From: Hyphomicrobiales bacterium
GTDB taxonomy: Bacteria; Pseudomonadota; Alphaproteobacteria; Rhizobiales; Rhizobiaceae
Reading direction: 5' to 3'
DNA length: 64,000 nucleotides
Assembly: GCA_900471485.1 (NCBI GenBank)
Contig: UCEU01000016.1
Location: forward strand, 186,001-250,000
Position numbers and translations under genes: made by a program. The notes under the pieces are model-generated. The model searched no databases, was not told where the DNA came from, and was given only the letters and a program-made list of their open reading frames with translations. Below are positions 43,141 to 52,331 of the stretch, one piece after another; position 1 is the stretch's first letter; each line of letters begins with the position of its first letter.

Positions 43141-44871
43141 ATGCAGATCAAGTCGATCGATCCCCGCGCTCTGAAGGAAAACCCCGACCGCATGCGTCAG
43201 ACGAAATCGTCGCCGCAGGCCGATGCGCTGATGCTGGCGACGATCAAGACCGTCGGTATCGTCCAGCCGCCAGTGGTGGCGCCCGAGGCGGATGGTGGCA
43301 ATGGTTACATCATCGATGCCGGCCATCGCCGGGTGCGCCTGGCGATAGAAGCCGGTCTCGAGGAAATCGAGATCCTCGTCGCAGATGCCTCAGATGACAA
43401 CGGCGCCATGCGCTCGATGGTCGAAAACAGCGTGCGCGAAGCGTTGAACCCGGTCGACCAATGGCGCGGTATCGAGCGGCTGGTCGCACTCGGCTGGACC
43501 GAAGAAGCGATCGCCGTCGCGCTGGCGCTACCCGTTCGCCAGATCCGCAAGCTGCGGCTGCTCGCAAACGTCCTGCCGGCAATGCTGGAGCAGATGGCTC
43601 TGGGCGACATGCCGTCCGAGCAGCAGCTTCGGATTATTGCAGCCGCCGGCGAAGGCGAGCAAAAGGAGGTCTGGAAGGCGAATAAGCCGAAGAAGGGCGA
43701 CACTGCAGCCTGGTGGACGATCGCCAATGCACTGACCAAGAAGCGCATGTACGCCAAGGATGCGAGCTTCGGCGACGATCTTCGCGAGGCCTACGGCATC
43801 GAGTGGGCGGAGGACCTGTTCGCACCGGCTGATCAGGACAGCCGCTACACAACCAACGTTGAGGGCTTTCTCGGCGCTCAACATGAGTGGATGACCAACA
43901 ATCTGCCGAAACGCGGCGCGATCGTCGATGTCAACAGCTGGGGCCAGCCGGAACTGCCGAAGAAGGCCAGCCAAGTCTACGGCAAGCCCTCGAAATCCGA
44001 TAGCGCAGGTGTTTATCTCGATCGCGACGGCAAGGTACAGACCGTCCACTATCGCATGCCCGAGGCGGCCAAGCCGAAGGGCGGCATTGCGAATGGTGCC
44101 GACAATGTCGTCGATAACGACAACGGCTCGACACCGAAGGTGCGTCCTGACGTCACGCAGAAGGGGCAGGATATGATCGGCGACTTTCGCACTGACGCCC
44201 TGCATGATGCCCTCGGCCGCGCTCCGATCGAAGACGATATGCTGATGGCGCTACTTGTCCTTGCCTTCGCGGGACAGAACGTCCGCGTCGACTCCGGCGC
44301 AGAAGGTGGTCTCTATGGCGGTGCGCGCTTCGGGCGCCATGCGGCTCGTCTCCTCGCCGAGGACGGCAGGATGTCCTTCGACATGGAGACGGTTCGCGTC
44401 ACGGCCCGTGCGGCCCTGATCGATGTACTCTCGTGCCGGCGCGGCATGTCGAACAGTGGCGTCGTGTCGCGTATCGCTGGCGAGGCAATCGGTGCGGACA
44501 GCTACCTGTCGAACATGGGAAGCGAGGAGTTCCTCACATCCCTCTCGCGTCAGGCGCTTGAAAGCGTCGCCAAAGATGCCGGCCTTGAGCCGGGAGCACG
44601 CGTCCGCGAAACCCGCTCAGCCCTCGTCACTCACTTCGGAGGCGATGCGAACCTCGTCCATCCCTCCGCTCGGTTCGCGCCGGAGCCGACGGAGGTCTTC
44701 GCCCTTCTCAAGCATCTTGATCACGACAACGGCCAGCAGGACGAAGTCGAAACCGAAGCCCTGTCTGATGACGCGCATGCCGAGGTCGGTGCCTCTGATG
44801 TAGCCGACTACGATGACAAGCCCGGCACGCTCGACGATCACGAAGCGGCTTACGGTATCGCGGCCGAATAA
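43141..44871 (+). CDS. ParB/Srx-domain plasmid protein
   Basis: 576 residues. The N-terminal ParB-like nuclease/CTPase fold shows IKSIDPRALKENPDRMRQ, VGIVQPPVVAPE, GYIIDAGHRRVRLAIEAGLE (GHRR motif, about 60) and ENSVREALNPVDQWRGIERL. A helix-turn-helix-like GWTEEAIAVALALPVRQIRK follows. The long C-terminal part (about 200-576) is specific to this plasmid family. Such proteins accompany the methylase-helicase and are not the partition ParB of repABC; a role in DNA processing is likely. Confidence 0.85.
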   Translation: MQIKSIDPRALKENPDRMRQTKSSPQADALMLATIKTVGIVQPPVVAPEADGGNGYIIDAGHRRVRLAIEAGLEEIEILVADASDDNGAMRSMVENSVREALNPVDQWRGIERLVALGWTEEAIAVALALPVRQIRKLRLLANVLPAMLEQMALGDMPSEQQLRIIAAAGEGEQKEVWKANKPKKGDTAAWWTIANALTKKRMYAKDASFGDDLREAYGIEWAEDLFAPADQDSRYTTNVEGFLGAQHEWMTNNLPKRGAIVDVNSWGQPELPKKASQVYGKPSKSDSAGVYLDRDGKVQTVHYRMPEAAKPKGGIANGADNVVDNDNGSTPKVRPDVTQKGQDMIGDFRTDALHDALGRAPIEDDMLMALLVLAFAGQNVRVDSGAEGGLYGGARFGRHAARLLAEDGRMSFDMETVRVTARAALIDVLSCRRGMSNSGVVSRIAGEAIGADSYLSNMGSEEFLTSLSRQALESVAKDAGLEPGARVRETRSALVTHFGGDANLVHPSARFAPEPTEVFALLKHLDHDNGQQDEVETEALSDDAHAEVGASDVADYDDKPGTLDDHEAAYGIAAE

Positions 44872-44960
44872 TTGCACCAATCCCTTCCAGCTTTTCAAAA
44901 CCTCCGCCGGTTATCCCGGCGGCGATTTGCTTTTAGAACCTTCAAACAAGGAGCCCGGCC

Positions 44961-45857
44961 ATGAACGGAGCCACAACTCTTTCCGCCACAGATCGAGTGT
45001 CCATGTCGCCAGCGACCGATGACGTCGAATTCGGGGTTAGCGCCGACGGATTTCCCGTTGCACGTATCGGCGAGATCCTCCTCGGTATGATTTCCAACGG
45101 AGGCGGCGACTTCTTTCTGGCCAGTGCTTGGCGCATCACCAAACCGCTTGCTGAGGTGCGACATCACCATTTCTATGGCCATGATGGTCGCGTGCCGGAC
45201 GAAGCTGCCTTTCGTCTGAGGGCGATCGAAACCGCGCAGCACATGCGGGAACTATCTGCCTTGGCTCGCGTGCAGACACGCATGTCCGCGACCACGCCGT
45301 GGGGCGGCTCACAGCTAGCGACGATCTATGCCGAGGGAGTAGTGAGCCACTCGACCTCAGGGCATGGGGGCTTTCATCTATCACCCGGCCGAAATCGTCA
45401 GGTCGATGCATCGGTTCGAAGCGCGGGCGGCTGGTACGAGGAAGACTGCGAATGGGCGATCGTCGCCTTGACGTTCCCGGATCTCTTCACAGGCTACGAG
45501 CGCCGATGTGCTGACGACGCTGCTCGTAACAGCTTTCCGGACTATTGGGAGAAGCTTCGCGGCCGTCCTCTTAGTGCCGGCGAATCCTGGTCGAAGGATC
45601 GCACGGAGTTCGAGCGCGTACATGCCGATGACTGGGTCGTCATCTCTGCGATCATCTCCACTCAGCATTTCGGCATGACCGAGGTCGTCGCCACCAAAGG
45701 CGGCAATCGCGGGTTCCAGATCGAGGAATGCCGTTTTCTCGTCAGTCATGACGAGTACGGCGGACGAGGGCGTTTTGGATTTGTCATCAATCTCGCGCGC
45801 CATGCCGTTTATAACGGTCCGTCGAGCTTCGTGGGTTGGAGTACGAGGGCGGCATGA
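44961..45857 (+). CDS. DUF7007-type plasmid protein
   Basis: 298 residues. The central conserved core is TPWGGSQLATIYAEGVVSHS, TSGHGGFHLSPGRN, GGWYEEDCEWAIVALTFPDL and FPDYWEKLRGRPLS, which is the DUF7007 pattern. Function unknown, but the family is typical of rhizobial conjugative plasmids. The stop overlaps the next ATG as ATGA. The spacer from the ParB-like gene is 89 bp, with an AAGGAG before the ATG. Confidence 0.78.
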   Translation: MNGATTLSATDRVSMSPATDDVEFGVSADGFPVARIGEILLGMISNGGGDFFLASAWRITKPLAEVRHHHFYGHDGRVPDEAAFRLRAIETAQHMRELSALARVQTRMSATTPWGGSQLATIYAEGVVSHSTSGHGGFHLSPGRNRQVDASVRSAGGWYEEDCEWAIVALTFPDLFTGYERRCADDAARNSFPDYWEKLRGRPLSAGESWSKDRTEFERVHADDWVVISAIISTQHFGMTEVVATKGGNRGFQIEECRFLVSHDEYGGRGRFGFVINLARHAVYNGPSSFVGWSTRAA

Positions 45858-46195
45858 TGGCACCGGTAATGTCACCTGAAACTCAGCTCTCTCGCATGGA
45901 AGACGCTCGCCGCCAGACCCAGAGGCAGCTGGAGCTCATTGACAGGCAGATTACCCGCCAGATGACGGCAATCTTGCCGCAGCTTGCGCGGCGCCAGACC
46001 GGATACCATCGCGGAAAGGCGCCGGATGGCCGCACCTTGCTCGAGCGCTATCGCGTCAACCTTGCCGGGCTAACCGCAGAGCGTCAGCCGGAGGCCGAAG
46101 CGTTATCGAGGAAGCTCGCTCGACAGGACGCTGCGATAGCAGCACTGCGCGATCGCTTGTCTTCTTCCGGCCAACACGCGAGCAAGGGGGGCTGA
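45854..46195 (+). CDS. coiled-coil hypothetical protein
   Basis: 113 residues, translationally coupled to DUF7007 (ATGA). SRMEDARRQTQRQLELIDRQ, ITRQMTAILPQLARRQTGYH and AEALSRKLARQDAAIAALRD predict a largely helical, coiled-coil protein. No family recognised. Confidence 0.7.
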   Translation: MMAPVMSPETQLSRMEDARRQTQRQLELIDRQITRQMTAILPQLARRQTGYHRGKAPDGRTLLERYRVNLAGLTAERQPEAEALSRKLARQDAAIAALRDRLSSSGQHASKGG

Positions 46196-46199
46196 TGAC

Positions 46200-46652
46200 A
46201 TGGCAACGATAGGCGACCTCGAGCGGAGGGCTGGGATTGGATCTTCCGATGCTGAGCGTACCGCGTTTTGGCTGCGGTTTCATCATCTCGACGGAAAAGC
46301 GTGCCTCAATGCTGGCGTGGCCGAGCTCAAGCGCATGATCGCAGAACGCGAAGGAGGGACGGAGTTGCGTACTGGCGAATCCCGGCGTCAGCGATGGCCG
46401 ACTCCGAGTGACGATCAGAAGGCTGCTTTACAAGCATATGCCGACAGGCATGGCCGACGCTGGAAGAGCATCATCAGTGAAGTCTGGATGGGTGGGCCGC
46501 CTCACGACGATGGCGGGATCTTGCGCGGTCTCCGCAACACCCATGGTCCCACATGGCTTCAATCATACCGGTTGCCGAAAGCAGCACTCGGGGGACAGTC
46601 CGACTGCATCGCAGCGGGCTCGTACGTGGGCGCCAGCGAAGGCGAGGAGTAG
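46200..46652 (+). CDS. conserved plasmid hypothetical protein
   Basis: 150 residues, four bases after the preceding stop, so one operon with the two genes before it. The C-terminal half, QKAALQAYADRHGRRWKSII, SEVWMGGPPHDDGGILRGLR and THGPTWLQSYRLPK, is distinctive and may bind DNA, but I cannot name the family. Confidence 0.68.
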   Translation: MATIGDLERRAGIGSSDAERTAFWLRFHHLDGKACLNAGVAELKRMIAEREGGTELRTGESRRQRWPTPSDDQKAALQAYADRHGRRWKSIISEVWMGGPPHDDGGILRGLRNTHGPTWLQSYRLPKAALGGQSDCIAAGSYVGASEGEE

Positions 46653-46969
46653 AGCAGGCTGGAGCCATATCCATGTCGTGTCCGGTGATGGCACCGTGAC
46701 GGTTTGTCCTTCGGTTTTGCTGCGGTCTGAACCAGCGTCCGTCCGCTTCAAGGCCGCTATCGCGCCGCGGGGCGGCCGGAACCCGCCGTCCTGCACGGAG
46801 CAGCTCCGCTCGGCTTCGCAGGGCAATTTTCCTGCTTGCTCGCAGATCGGCTCCGCTTGGCCTGGCATGTCCGGACCGTGAAGCGCCCGTCTTCCGCCGG
46901 TTCGTGGCGACCGCACCGAAGGGCAAGCCGGCACGGGGCCGGAACCGCTTCGGCTCGAAAGGAAAAGAC
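46653..46969. other. spacer upstream of the 46970 gene, no gene seen
   Basis: GC-rich. Includes CTTCGCAGGGCAATTTTCCTG near 46816, similar to a stretch before the ParB-like gene. GGAAAAG precedes the 46970 ATG. Confidence 0.35.
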
Positions 46970-47557
46970 ATGGCTAAGCCCACAAACAATCCTCGCCAGA
47001 CCGCCCGGGTCGTTCAGCTCCGCAAGGGCGCCACCCTCGAAATGGTCCGCCTTACCTGCCCAGACAGCGCCCAGGCGATCAAGATCGCCGAAAGCTTCGG
47101 GAACGCTGTTGTCGACAGCGGCGGGATCCGAGATCTTCACGAACGGCTCATCGTCGAGACCGCGGATGCGCTTAGCGAAGGCCTTGGTGACCGGGCCATG
47201 CAGATCCACCTGCAGCGGATCGTCGGCGCCTATGTCGGCTCTGCCCACGGCGCAGGTCAATTCTACAGCAATGCCGTCACCCAGGCACGCGATGCTACCG
47301 CCAAGGCGGCAAACGACACACGAGACGAAGATCTAGACGGTCCCGTCGGCTACGATAGTACCGCCCACCGCAAGCGGGAGTTTGCCGCCGACATGGGCAT
47401 TCAGGCCCACGCACTACGGATGGCAGCTGAAGGTGCTGTCGCTGCCTACAAGCAGATCGTCGGCGAGAACTGGAAGCCGTTCGATCGCCCGATCGAAAAC
47501 CCCGGACACTCTGTCGACCGCAAGGCGGCCGCGGTCCAGATGTCCGCGTTTGACTGA
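46970..47557 (+). CDS. plasmid hypothetical protein
   Basis: 195 residues from the ATG at 46970. ARVVQLRKGATLEMVRLTCP, GIRDLHERLIVETADALSEG, LGDRAMQIHLQRIVGAYVGS and YKQIVGENWKPFDRPIENPG. No known family. A degraded second copy lies at 48752-48967. A strong terminator follows directly after the stop. Confidence 0.7.
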   Translation: MAKPTNNPRQTARVVQLRKGATLEMVRLTCPDSAQAIKIAESFGNAVVDSGGIRDLHERLIVETADALSEGLGDRAMQIHLQRIVGAYVGSAHGAGQFYSNAVTQARDATAKAANDTRDEDLDGPVGYDSTAHRKREFAADMGIQAHALRMAAEGAVAAYKQIVGENWKPFDRPIENPGHSVDRKAAAVQMSAFD

Positions 47558-47565
47558 CACACTAC

Positions 47566-47587
47566 GGCGGGGTTCGCCCCGCCTTTC
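47566..47587 (+). terminator. intrinsic terminator with TTCG tetraloop
   Basis: GGCGGGG-TTCG-CCCCGCC (47566-47583) followed by TTTCATT, just after the 46970 gene. The UUCG loop makes it very stable. Confidence 0.8.
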
Positions 47588-47880
47588 ATTGTCACATGGC
47601 GCCTGCCATTGCCCCGGCGGCCACTGCATAGCTGCAATGCACAATAAATGTTTTCCAGATGGTCAATATTCAGGCATAACGCCTGCAGCTGATGCACATG
47701 ACGGTCTCCTCCCAGTTCGTCGCATTGGCTGTTCCCCTCTGGAGGTTTATTGACCTTCAAACTTTGTGGGCCGCGGCTTTCGCCGTCGGCCCTTTTTTCT
47801 TGCCGCGTTTCTAGCACCATTCTGATGTGATCATGCGTGCGACCACTATCGGCAACGAATGTGGTGAAGCGGTCATTTCT
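47588..47880. other. spacer, no gene seen
   Basis: It holds no convincing gene. GGCCCTTTTTT-like text at 47790-47800 on plus could aid termination of the minus-strand gene at 47881 or of plus-strand transcripts. Confidence 0.35.
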
Positions 47881-48330
47881 TCAATCCGGATGGACGGGCT
47901 TTCCGTGATAGGTCTCGCGGAACGCTTTTGCGTGTTTCTTGTCGGGCACGGTAACGATTACGAAGCGACGCCCGGTCTCAGGATCCCCTTGACTGGACAA
48001 GTCGATCATCCAGATCGTTTTCGGCGCCAGGGTTGTAAGCTCGATCAGCTTTTCCATGGTCGGATCATCATTCGCCTGGACGGCAAATGGGAGCTCATAT
48101 GCGAAGGTTTCTTGGCTTGCCGGCCCGCTGAGCTGTTCCCTGAACCATTCCCACACGCTCCCAAAGTCCACGGGAAACGGTCCAAGGTCAACGTTCACCT
48201 GGACTACGTCGCGCGCGAAAATGACCTCGCCGTCAAAGAATGTGTGAATTCCGAGAAAGTACTGGGAAAGTTCCAGGTGAGCGGAAAGAGCCTCGCGGAG
48301 GATCTTCAGGTTCGATGTTGTCTGGAACAT
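47881..48330 (-). CDS. hypothetical protein
   Basis: 149 residues from the ATG at 48330: MFQTTSNLKILREALSAHLE, LSQYFLGIHTFFDGEVIFAR, VNVDLGPFPVDFGSVWEWFR and RRFVIVTVPDKKHAKAFRET. Soluble, mixed alpha/beta, not recognised. Codon composition is similar to the neighbours. The open frame extends upstream to 48411 without a good start. Confidence 0.55.
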   Translation of the reverse strand: MFQTTSNLKILREALSAHLELSQYFLGIHTFFDGEVIFARDVVQVNVDLGPFPVDFGSVWEWFREQLSGPASQETFAYELPFAVQANDDPTMEKLIELTTLAPKTIWMIDLSSQGDPETGRRFVIVTVPDKKHAKAFRETYHGKPVHPD

Positions 48331-48508
48331 ACAGGTCTCCGTGGGCCTACCAAAGAATTTCAGCGTGATCAATTGCAACAGGCAGATAATGATCTGGAGC
48401 GCTTGCCGCAAACGGTCGAAGTTTCGACCTTAAATCTAATGTTAGTCATGCTTCAGGCAAGATTAAAACGACAAGTTGCTGAAACAACGTGAATTTGAGA
48501 GGGCGACT

Positions 48509-48733
48509 TTGCAGATTGTTATCGACACGATCGACCCGGAGGGAAAATGCCGTGCTCTAGTGGTCGAAGCCCTTCGATGCGACGGCGAGACACTTTTTGT
48601 CCGCAAGGGAACTTGCGATTTGGAAGTAGCGGTTGCCTCCATCGTCGACTGGACGCCGATCGATGACGAGACGTCACATTCCCTGACACTCGACAGGTGG
48701 ATTACCAGGCGCGAGGATGTCGTCTGTTTCTGA
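48509..48733 (+). CDS. hypothetical small protein, start uncertain
   Basis: About 74 residues if the TTG at 48509 is used, since GAGAGGG lies just before it; a TTG at 48476 is an alternative. Text: IVIDTIDPEGKCRALVVEAL, RCDGETLFVRKGTCDLEVAV, DWTPIDDETSHSLTLDRWIT. Not recognised. Its 3' end overlaps the start of the duplicated fragment at 48717. Confidence 0.45.
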   Translation: MQIVIDTIDPEGKCRALVVEALRCDGETLFVRKGTCDLEVAVASIVDWTPIDDETSHSLTLDRWITRREDVVCF

Positions 48734-48751
48734 TGGCAATCGGCACAACGT

Positions 48752-48967
48752 GGCGGTTTTCGACAGCGACGGGATCGGAGATCTTCACGAACGGCTCATC
48801 ATCGAAACCGCGGATGCGCTCAGTGAAGGCCTTGGTGACCGGGCCATGCAGATCCACCTGCAGCGGATCGTCGGTGAGAACTGGAAGCCGCTTGATCGTC
48901 CCGTGGGAATCCCGACCAATCCCTGAATCGCAAGGCGGCCAAAACATAGATTTCCGCCTTCGACTGA
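48752..48967 (+). pseudogene. degraded, internally deleted copy of the 46970 gene
   Basis: DGIGDLHERLIIETADALSE, GLGDRAMQIHLQRIVGENWK and PLDRP match the 46970 product, but a block of 79 codons between RIVG and ENWKP is absent. The block in the parent is flanked by the direct repeat GATCGTCGGCG (47218-47228 and 47455-47465), so the copy arose with a deletion between them. The 3' part after the deletion is shifted and ends differently. A 69-codon frame from the ATG at 48717 still runs through it. Confidence 0.7.
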
Positions 48968-49069
48968 GGACGCGCACCGAGACGGGGCTCACGTCCCGCC
49001 TCTAGATTTCCGAGTCCGCAACGAGCGTTGACGTGCCAATACTCGTTGCTGTCCGGTGGGGCATAATTA

Positions 49070-49360
49070 CTACTCTCCGTCGCCCTTTGGGTCGGGTATA
49101 AACGGGCTCGGAAACTCAGTGTCATCGGGCAGCGTCACAATCCTCGCAGTCAGTTTGCGGATCCTATCGATCGTAAAGGCGTTGTCGGCAAACCAGAGTT
49201 CGATGACCGTGGGGTCAAGGGAATCGACCATAGCCGGGGCTGGAACAATGCAGCCAGATGCCCTGATGGTGCGAATGTTTTCTTGGTACCTCCGGATGCG
49301 TTCTTCCAATGGAAGCTCCGGGCCGTGCTTTAAAAGCTTCTCCTTTGGCCACTCTGCCAT
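49070..49360 (-). CDS. hypothetical protein
   Basis: 96 residues from the ATG at 49360: MAEWPKEKLLKHGPELPLEE, RIRRYQENIRTIRASGCIVP, DSLDPTVIELWFADNAFTID. Helical and acidic, preceded by GAAGAGGG at longer than usual distance. Not recognised. Confidence 0.5.
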   Translation of the reverse strand: MAEWPKEKLLKHGPELPLEERIRRYQENIRTIRASGCIVPAPAMVDSLDPTVIELWFADNAFTIDRIRKLTARIVTLPDDTEFPSPFIPDPKGDGE

Positions 49361-49671
49361 TTCTGGGTCCCTCTTCCGTCAGTTCGCTTCAATTTCCTGC
49401 GCTTCGCGCCAAAATTGAAATTCGAAAATGCTTCTAGCACGTTCGCATTGTTCTGCGAGTGAGAAAAATTGCGAACTTATAGGTAGGGCGCCACTGTACT
49501 GCGGCCCGTCTCGGGCGTTGGACCTGCAGGAGCCGCCCACGTCAGGCAACGGCTTCGCCGTCCTCCACGTCGTTTCGGCCGTTCCGGTGCAAGCCGTGCG
49601 CTTATGCCTCCTGCTCTTGGTCTCCGCGACGGGGCCGCGATTGGCGCGGCTCCAAACAGTGGAGAAGAGAA

Positions 49672-50598
49672 ATGAGCAGGAAGACCGAAAGCCAGCGCAT
49701 CGACATCTATTCCCGGATCACTGATCGGATCATCGAGGAACTCGCCGGCGGGGTCCGCCCGTGGATGAAGCCCTGGAATGCAAAGAATACCAATGGCCGG
49801 ATCACCCGCCCGCTTCGCCACAACGGCCAGCCATATTCGGGCATGAACGTCCTCCTGCTCTGGTCAGAGCAGATGTCGCGTGGCTTTGCTTCCTCGATGT
49901 GGATGACATTCAAGCAGGCGTTGGAACTCGGCGCCGCGGTTCGAAAGGGCGAGACCGGATCGACGGTCGTATTCGCGAGCCGATTCACCAAATCCGAAGC
50001 GGACGGAAACGGTGGAGAGGTCGATCGAGAGATCCCGTTCCTCAAAGCTTATTCCGTGTTCAACGCTGAGCAGATCGACGGATTGCCCGAGCATTACTAT
50101 AGCCGGCCAGAGATCGTGCTCGATCCCATCGCACGGATCGAGCAGGCGGATCGGTTTTTCCGCAACACCGGTGCGGTGATCCGCCATGGCGGAAATCAGG
50201 CTTTTTATGCACCCGGTCCTGACGTCATCCAGATGCCACCCTTCGAGACCTTCAAGGACGCTGCAAGCTACTATGCCACGCTGAGCCATGAAGCGACCCA
50301 CTGGACTGCGGATGAGAACCGCGTTGGCCGTGACCTGTCGCGCTATGCCAAGGATAGGAGTGAGCGTGCCCGTGAGGAGCTAATTGCCGAGCTTGGCAGT
50401 TGTTTTCTTTGCGCAGATCTTGGTATCGCCCCCGAACTTGAACCGAGGCCTGACCACGCTTCGTACCTTCAGTCGTGGCTGAAGATATTGGCCGACGACA
50501 AGCGGGCAATTTTCCAGGCGGCCGCGCATGCGCAGCGCGCAACGGCATTCCTTCATGGGCTACAGCCGGAGGCAGCCGGTAGGCGGGACGCTGCTTGA
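49672..50598 (+). CDS. ardC: ArdC-type antirestriction protein
   Basis: 308 residues. The N-terminal ssDNA-binding domain shows DIYSRITDRIIEELAGGVRP, WMKPWNAKNTNGRITRPLRH and SGMNVLLLWSEQ. The C-terminal metallopeptidase part has the zinc motif LSHEATHW (HExxH, about 205) followed by AREELIAELGSCFLCADLGI, giving the further Glu ligand region. ArdC protects plasmid DNA on entry into a restricting host. GGAGAAGAGAA precedes the ATG. Confidence 0.9.
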   Translation: MSRKTESQRIDIYSRITDRIIEELAGGVRPWMKPWNAKNTNGRITRPLRHNGQPYSGMNVLLLWSEQMSRGFASSMWMTFKQALELGAAVRKGETGSTVVFASRFTKSEADGNGGEVDREIPFLKAYSVFNAEQIDGLPEHYYSRPEIVLDPIARIEQADRFFRNTGAVIRHGGNQAFYAPGPDVIQMPPFETFKDAASYYATLSHEATHWTADENRVGRDLSRYAKDRSERAREELIAELGSCFLCADLGIAPELEPRPDHASYLQSWLKILADDKRAIFQAAAHAQRATAFLHGLQPEAAGRRDAA

Positions 50599-50619
50599 GC
50601 GCTTGAAGTTTCAGGGAGC

Positions 50620-50793
50620 TTATGGTCGGTCGTCGCGCTCGGCGGTGGCCGGCTCTGCCAACGCGTCACATGGGGCCAGACCTTCCGGGCTGCTTAAATC
50701 CAACTTTCCCCAGATCGAAGGCTTAGAAGCGGAAGGCTTCAGCTTCCGGGACTGCTTGATTTCGACGATAAACGGTTTCGTCTGCTTTGCCAT
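50620..50793 (-). CDS. short IWG-motif protein, paralogue of the SyrB-fusion N-terminus
   Basis: 57 residues from the ATG at 50793, with GGAGG before it. MAKQTKPFIVEIKQSRKLKP, SASKPSIWGKLDLSSPE matches residues 1-40 of the 25495 product (FVVEYKRG...TSIWGNLDL). It is the same family without the SyrB-like part. Function unknown, but the family sits near rhizobial regulators. It converges on ardC. Confidence 0.65.
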   Translation of the reverse strand: MAKQTKPFIVEIKQSRKLKPSASKPSIWGKLDLSSPEGLAPCDALAEPATAERDDRP

Positions 50794-51276
50794 ATGTCCT
50801 CCAGGCGATGATTCGCGGGGCAACTCTATCGCGGCGAATTTCTCTCGCAAGCGGACCTTGGTCGGATGCCTTCGAGGAATGTGCATATCTTTGTCGTGGC
50901 CTTGGCAGATTGCTGATCAGCTGCGGCCGTTCATTGGTGACCCCGGTGCGGGCCGCCATTGCCATATCCCTTCCCTTGCCGACAGGGCTCCATCCGCGGG
51001 CTCGATGAGGCATGTCTGGCCGAAGAGCGGCTACGCCTCGCTCGTATTCCCGCAACGGCGCTGCGAGACTTTCATCCCCTGACGGCTACACCGTCATTCC
51101 TCGCGAAACAAGAAAGCCTCTCCGCGCCGCCCTCCACGGTGTTCCGGCCCTAAGGCCCACCCCATTGCGCAAGCGCAATGGGGACCCCGGGGGGTGCGGT
51201 CCGATCGTCCCCGGCCTTTGCGACTGCCATCGAGGCCGCAATGGAGCGGCCCGAAACAGCGAAAAGGAATACGACA
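50794..51276. promoter_or_regulatory. divergent upstream region with a long palindrome
   Basis: Between the 50793 gene and DUF736. A 24-bp palindrome, CCCCATTGCGC-AA-GCGCAATGGGG (51160-51183), has perfect 11-base arms and is about 95 bp upstream of DUF736, so it may be an operator or a structural site. No gene is seen in the region. Confidence 0.5.
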
Positions 51277-51591
51277 ATGGCTACCATCGGCACCTTCACC
51301 TCTACCGAAAGCGGCTTCACCGGCACCATCAAGACCCTCAACCTCAACGTCAAGGCTCGCATCAACCGCGTCGAAAACCCCTCCGACAAGGGCCCGCACT
51401 TCCGGATCTACGCAGCCGGAGCCGTCGAACTCGGCGCGGCTTGGCAGAAGCACTCGGAGCAGACGGGCCGCGACTACCTCTCGGTCAAGCTCGATGACCC
51501 GAGCTTCCCCGCACCCATCTACGCAACGCTGACGGAAGTCGAAGGCGAAAAGGAACTCCAGCTGATCTGGTCCCGCCCGAACCGGGACTGA
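51277..51591 (+). CDS. DUF736 plasmid protein
   Basis: 104 residues from the ATG at 51277, after [62 protein letters not shown] and [19 protein letters not shown] match the DUF736 family, small plasmid-associated beta-rich proteins of unknown function. Confidence 0.88.
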   Translation: MATIGTFTSTESGFTGTIKTLNLNVKARINRVENPSDKGPHFRIYAAGAVELGAAWQKHSEQTGRDYLSVKLDDPSFPAPIYATLTEVEGEKELQLIWSRPNRD

Positions 51592-51643
51592 GCAAACAAG
51601 CCCCGCCCGAAAGGGCGGGTCCATAGGCTTCCCAAAAACTTAA

Positions 51644-51679
51644 AGCCGGACCAGGCTTCGAGCCTGGTCCGGCTTTCTT
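51644..51679 (+). terminator. strong intrinsic terminator after DUF736
   Basis: AGCCGGACCAGGCT-TCG-AGCCTGGTCCGGCT is a perfect 14-bp stem followed by TTCTT. A second hairpin, CCCGCCC-GAAA-GGGCGGG (51602-51619), lies just before it. Confidence 0.8.
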
Positions 51680-51906
51680 GGTGGCACACGAGAGGGAGGG
51701 ATAGCTGCTCAGAAACCGGGAGTGTGCCGCTCGTGCATGCCGACCTCAAGGATGAGCGGTTCCCCCAATTTTCTCCAGCCGCCGATGGCGCCCTCCGCAA
51801 ATCGGCTCCCCCACTCCCCGGCCCTGCCGGTCGCTTGCGCGATCCCTGACCCCGCCATCCCCTCCCGGCGGCTGTCGTCGTCTTTCACACTCAAGGAGCT
51901 CAGACG

Positions 51907-52074
51907 ATGACCTACAACATTGAAATCCAGATCGAGGAACTGCGGGCCGAACTTCGTAACGCGTGCGACGTGGGCGAGCGTCGCCAGATTCAGGCCGAAC
52001 TGGAAGTTGCCCGGGCGGAGCTTGCGGCCGTCGCCCTGCGGAACGAGACCGTTGATCGAGAGCCTCCGTCCTGA
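51907..52074 (+). CDS. small coiled-coil protein
   Basis: 55 residues from the ATG at 51907, with AAGGAG eight bases upstream. IQIEELRAELRNACDVGERR then QIQAELEVARAELAAVAL predicts a short coiled coil. Similar tiny genes occur next to DUF736 on rhizobial plasmids, but the function is unknown. It is too short for most automatic calls. Confidence 0.65.
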   Translation: MTYNIEIQIEELRAELRNACDVGERRQIQAELEVARAELAAVALRNETVDREPPS

Positions 52075-52331
52075 GAAGCAACCGATAGCACGGCGCCATT
52101 GTCGACTGTCGCGGTGCGCCTGTGATCCCATTTCATCGACATCAGGGATAGTGCGTCTCGGACGTCGTGCCGCAACCTGATGGCGTCAGAATTTTCCCCG
52201 CCTTCGGCTTCCTCGCGAGCCAAAATTCAGCCGCCCTCAGGTCCTCCACTTCGCTGCGGTCGTTCCGATGCAGCACTCCTTCCCGATCAGCATCTCATCC
52301 CCGCGATGAAACGCAATCACAGGAGAACCAC
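52075..52331. other. spacer, no gene seen
   Basis: GC-rich spacer with CTCCACTTCGCTGCGGTCG-type text similar to other upstream regions in this block. It contains only the ribosome binding site AGGAGAACC for the next gene. Confidence 0.35.
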
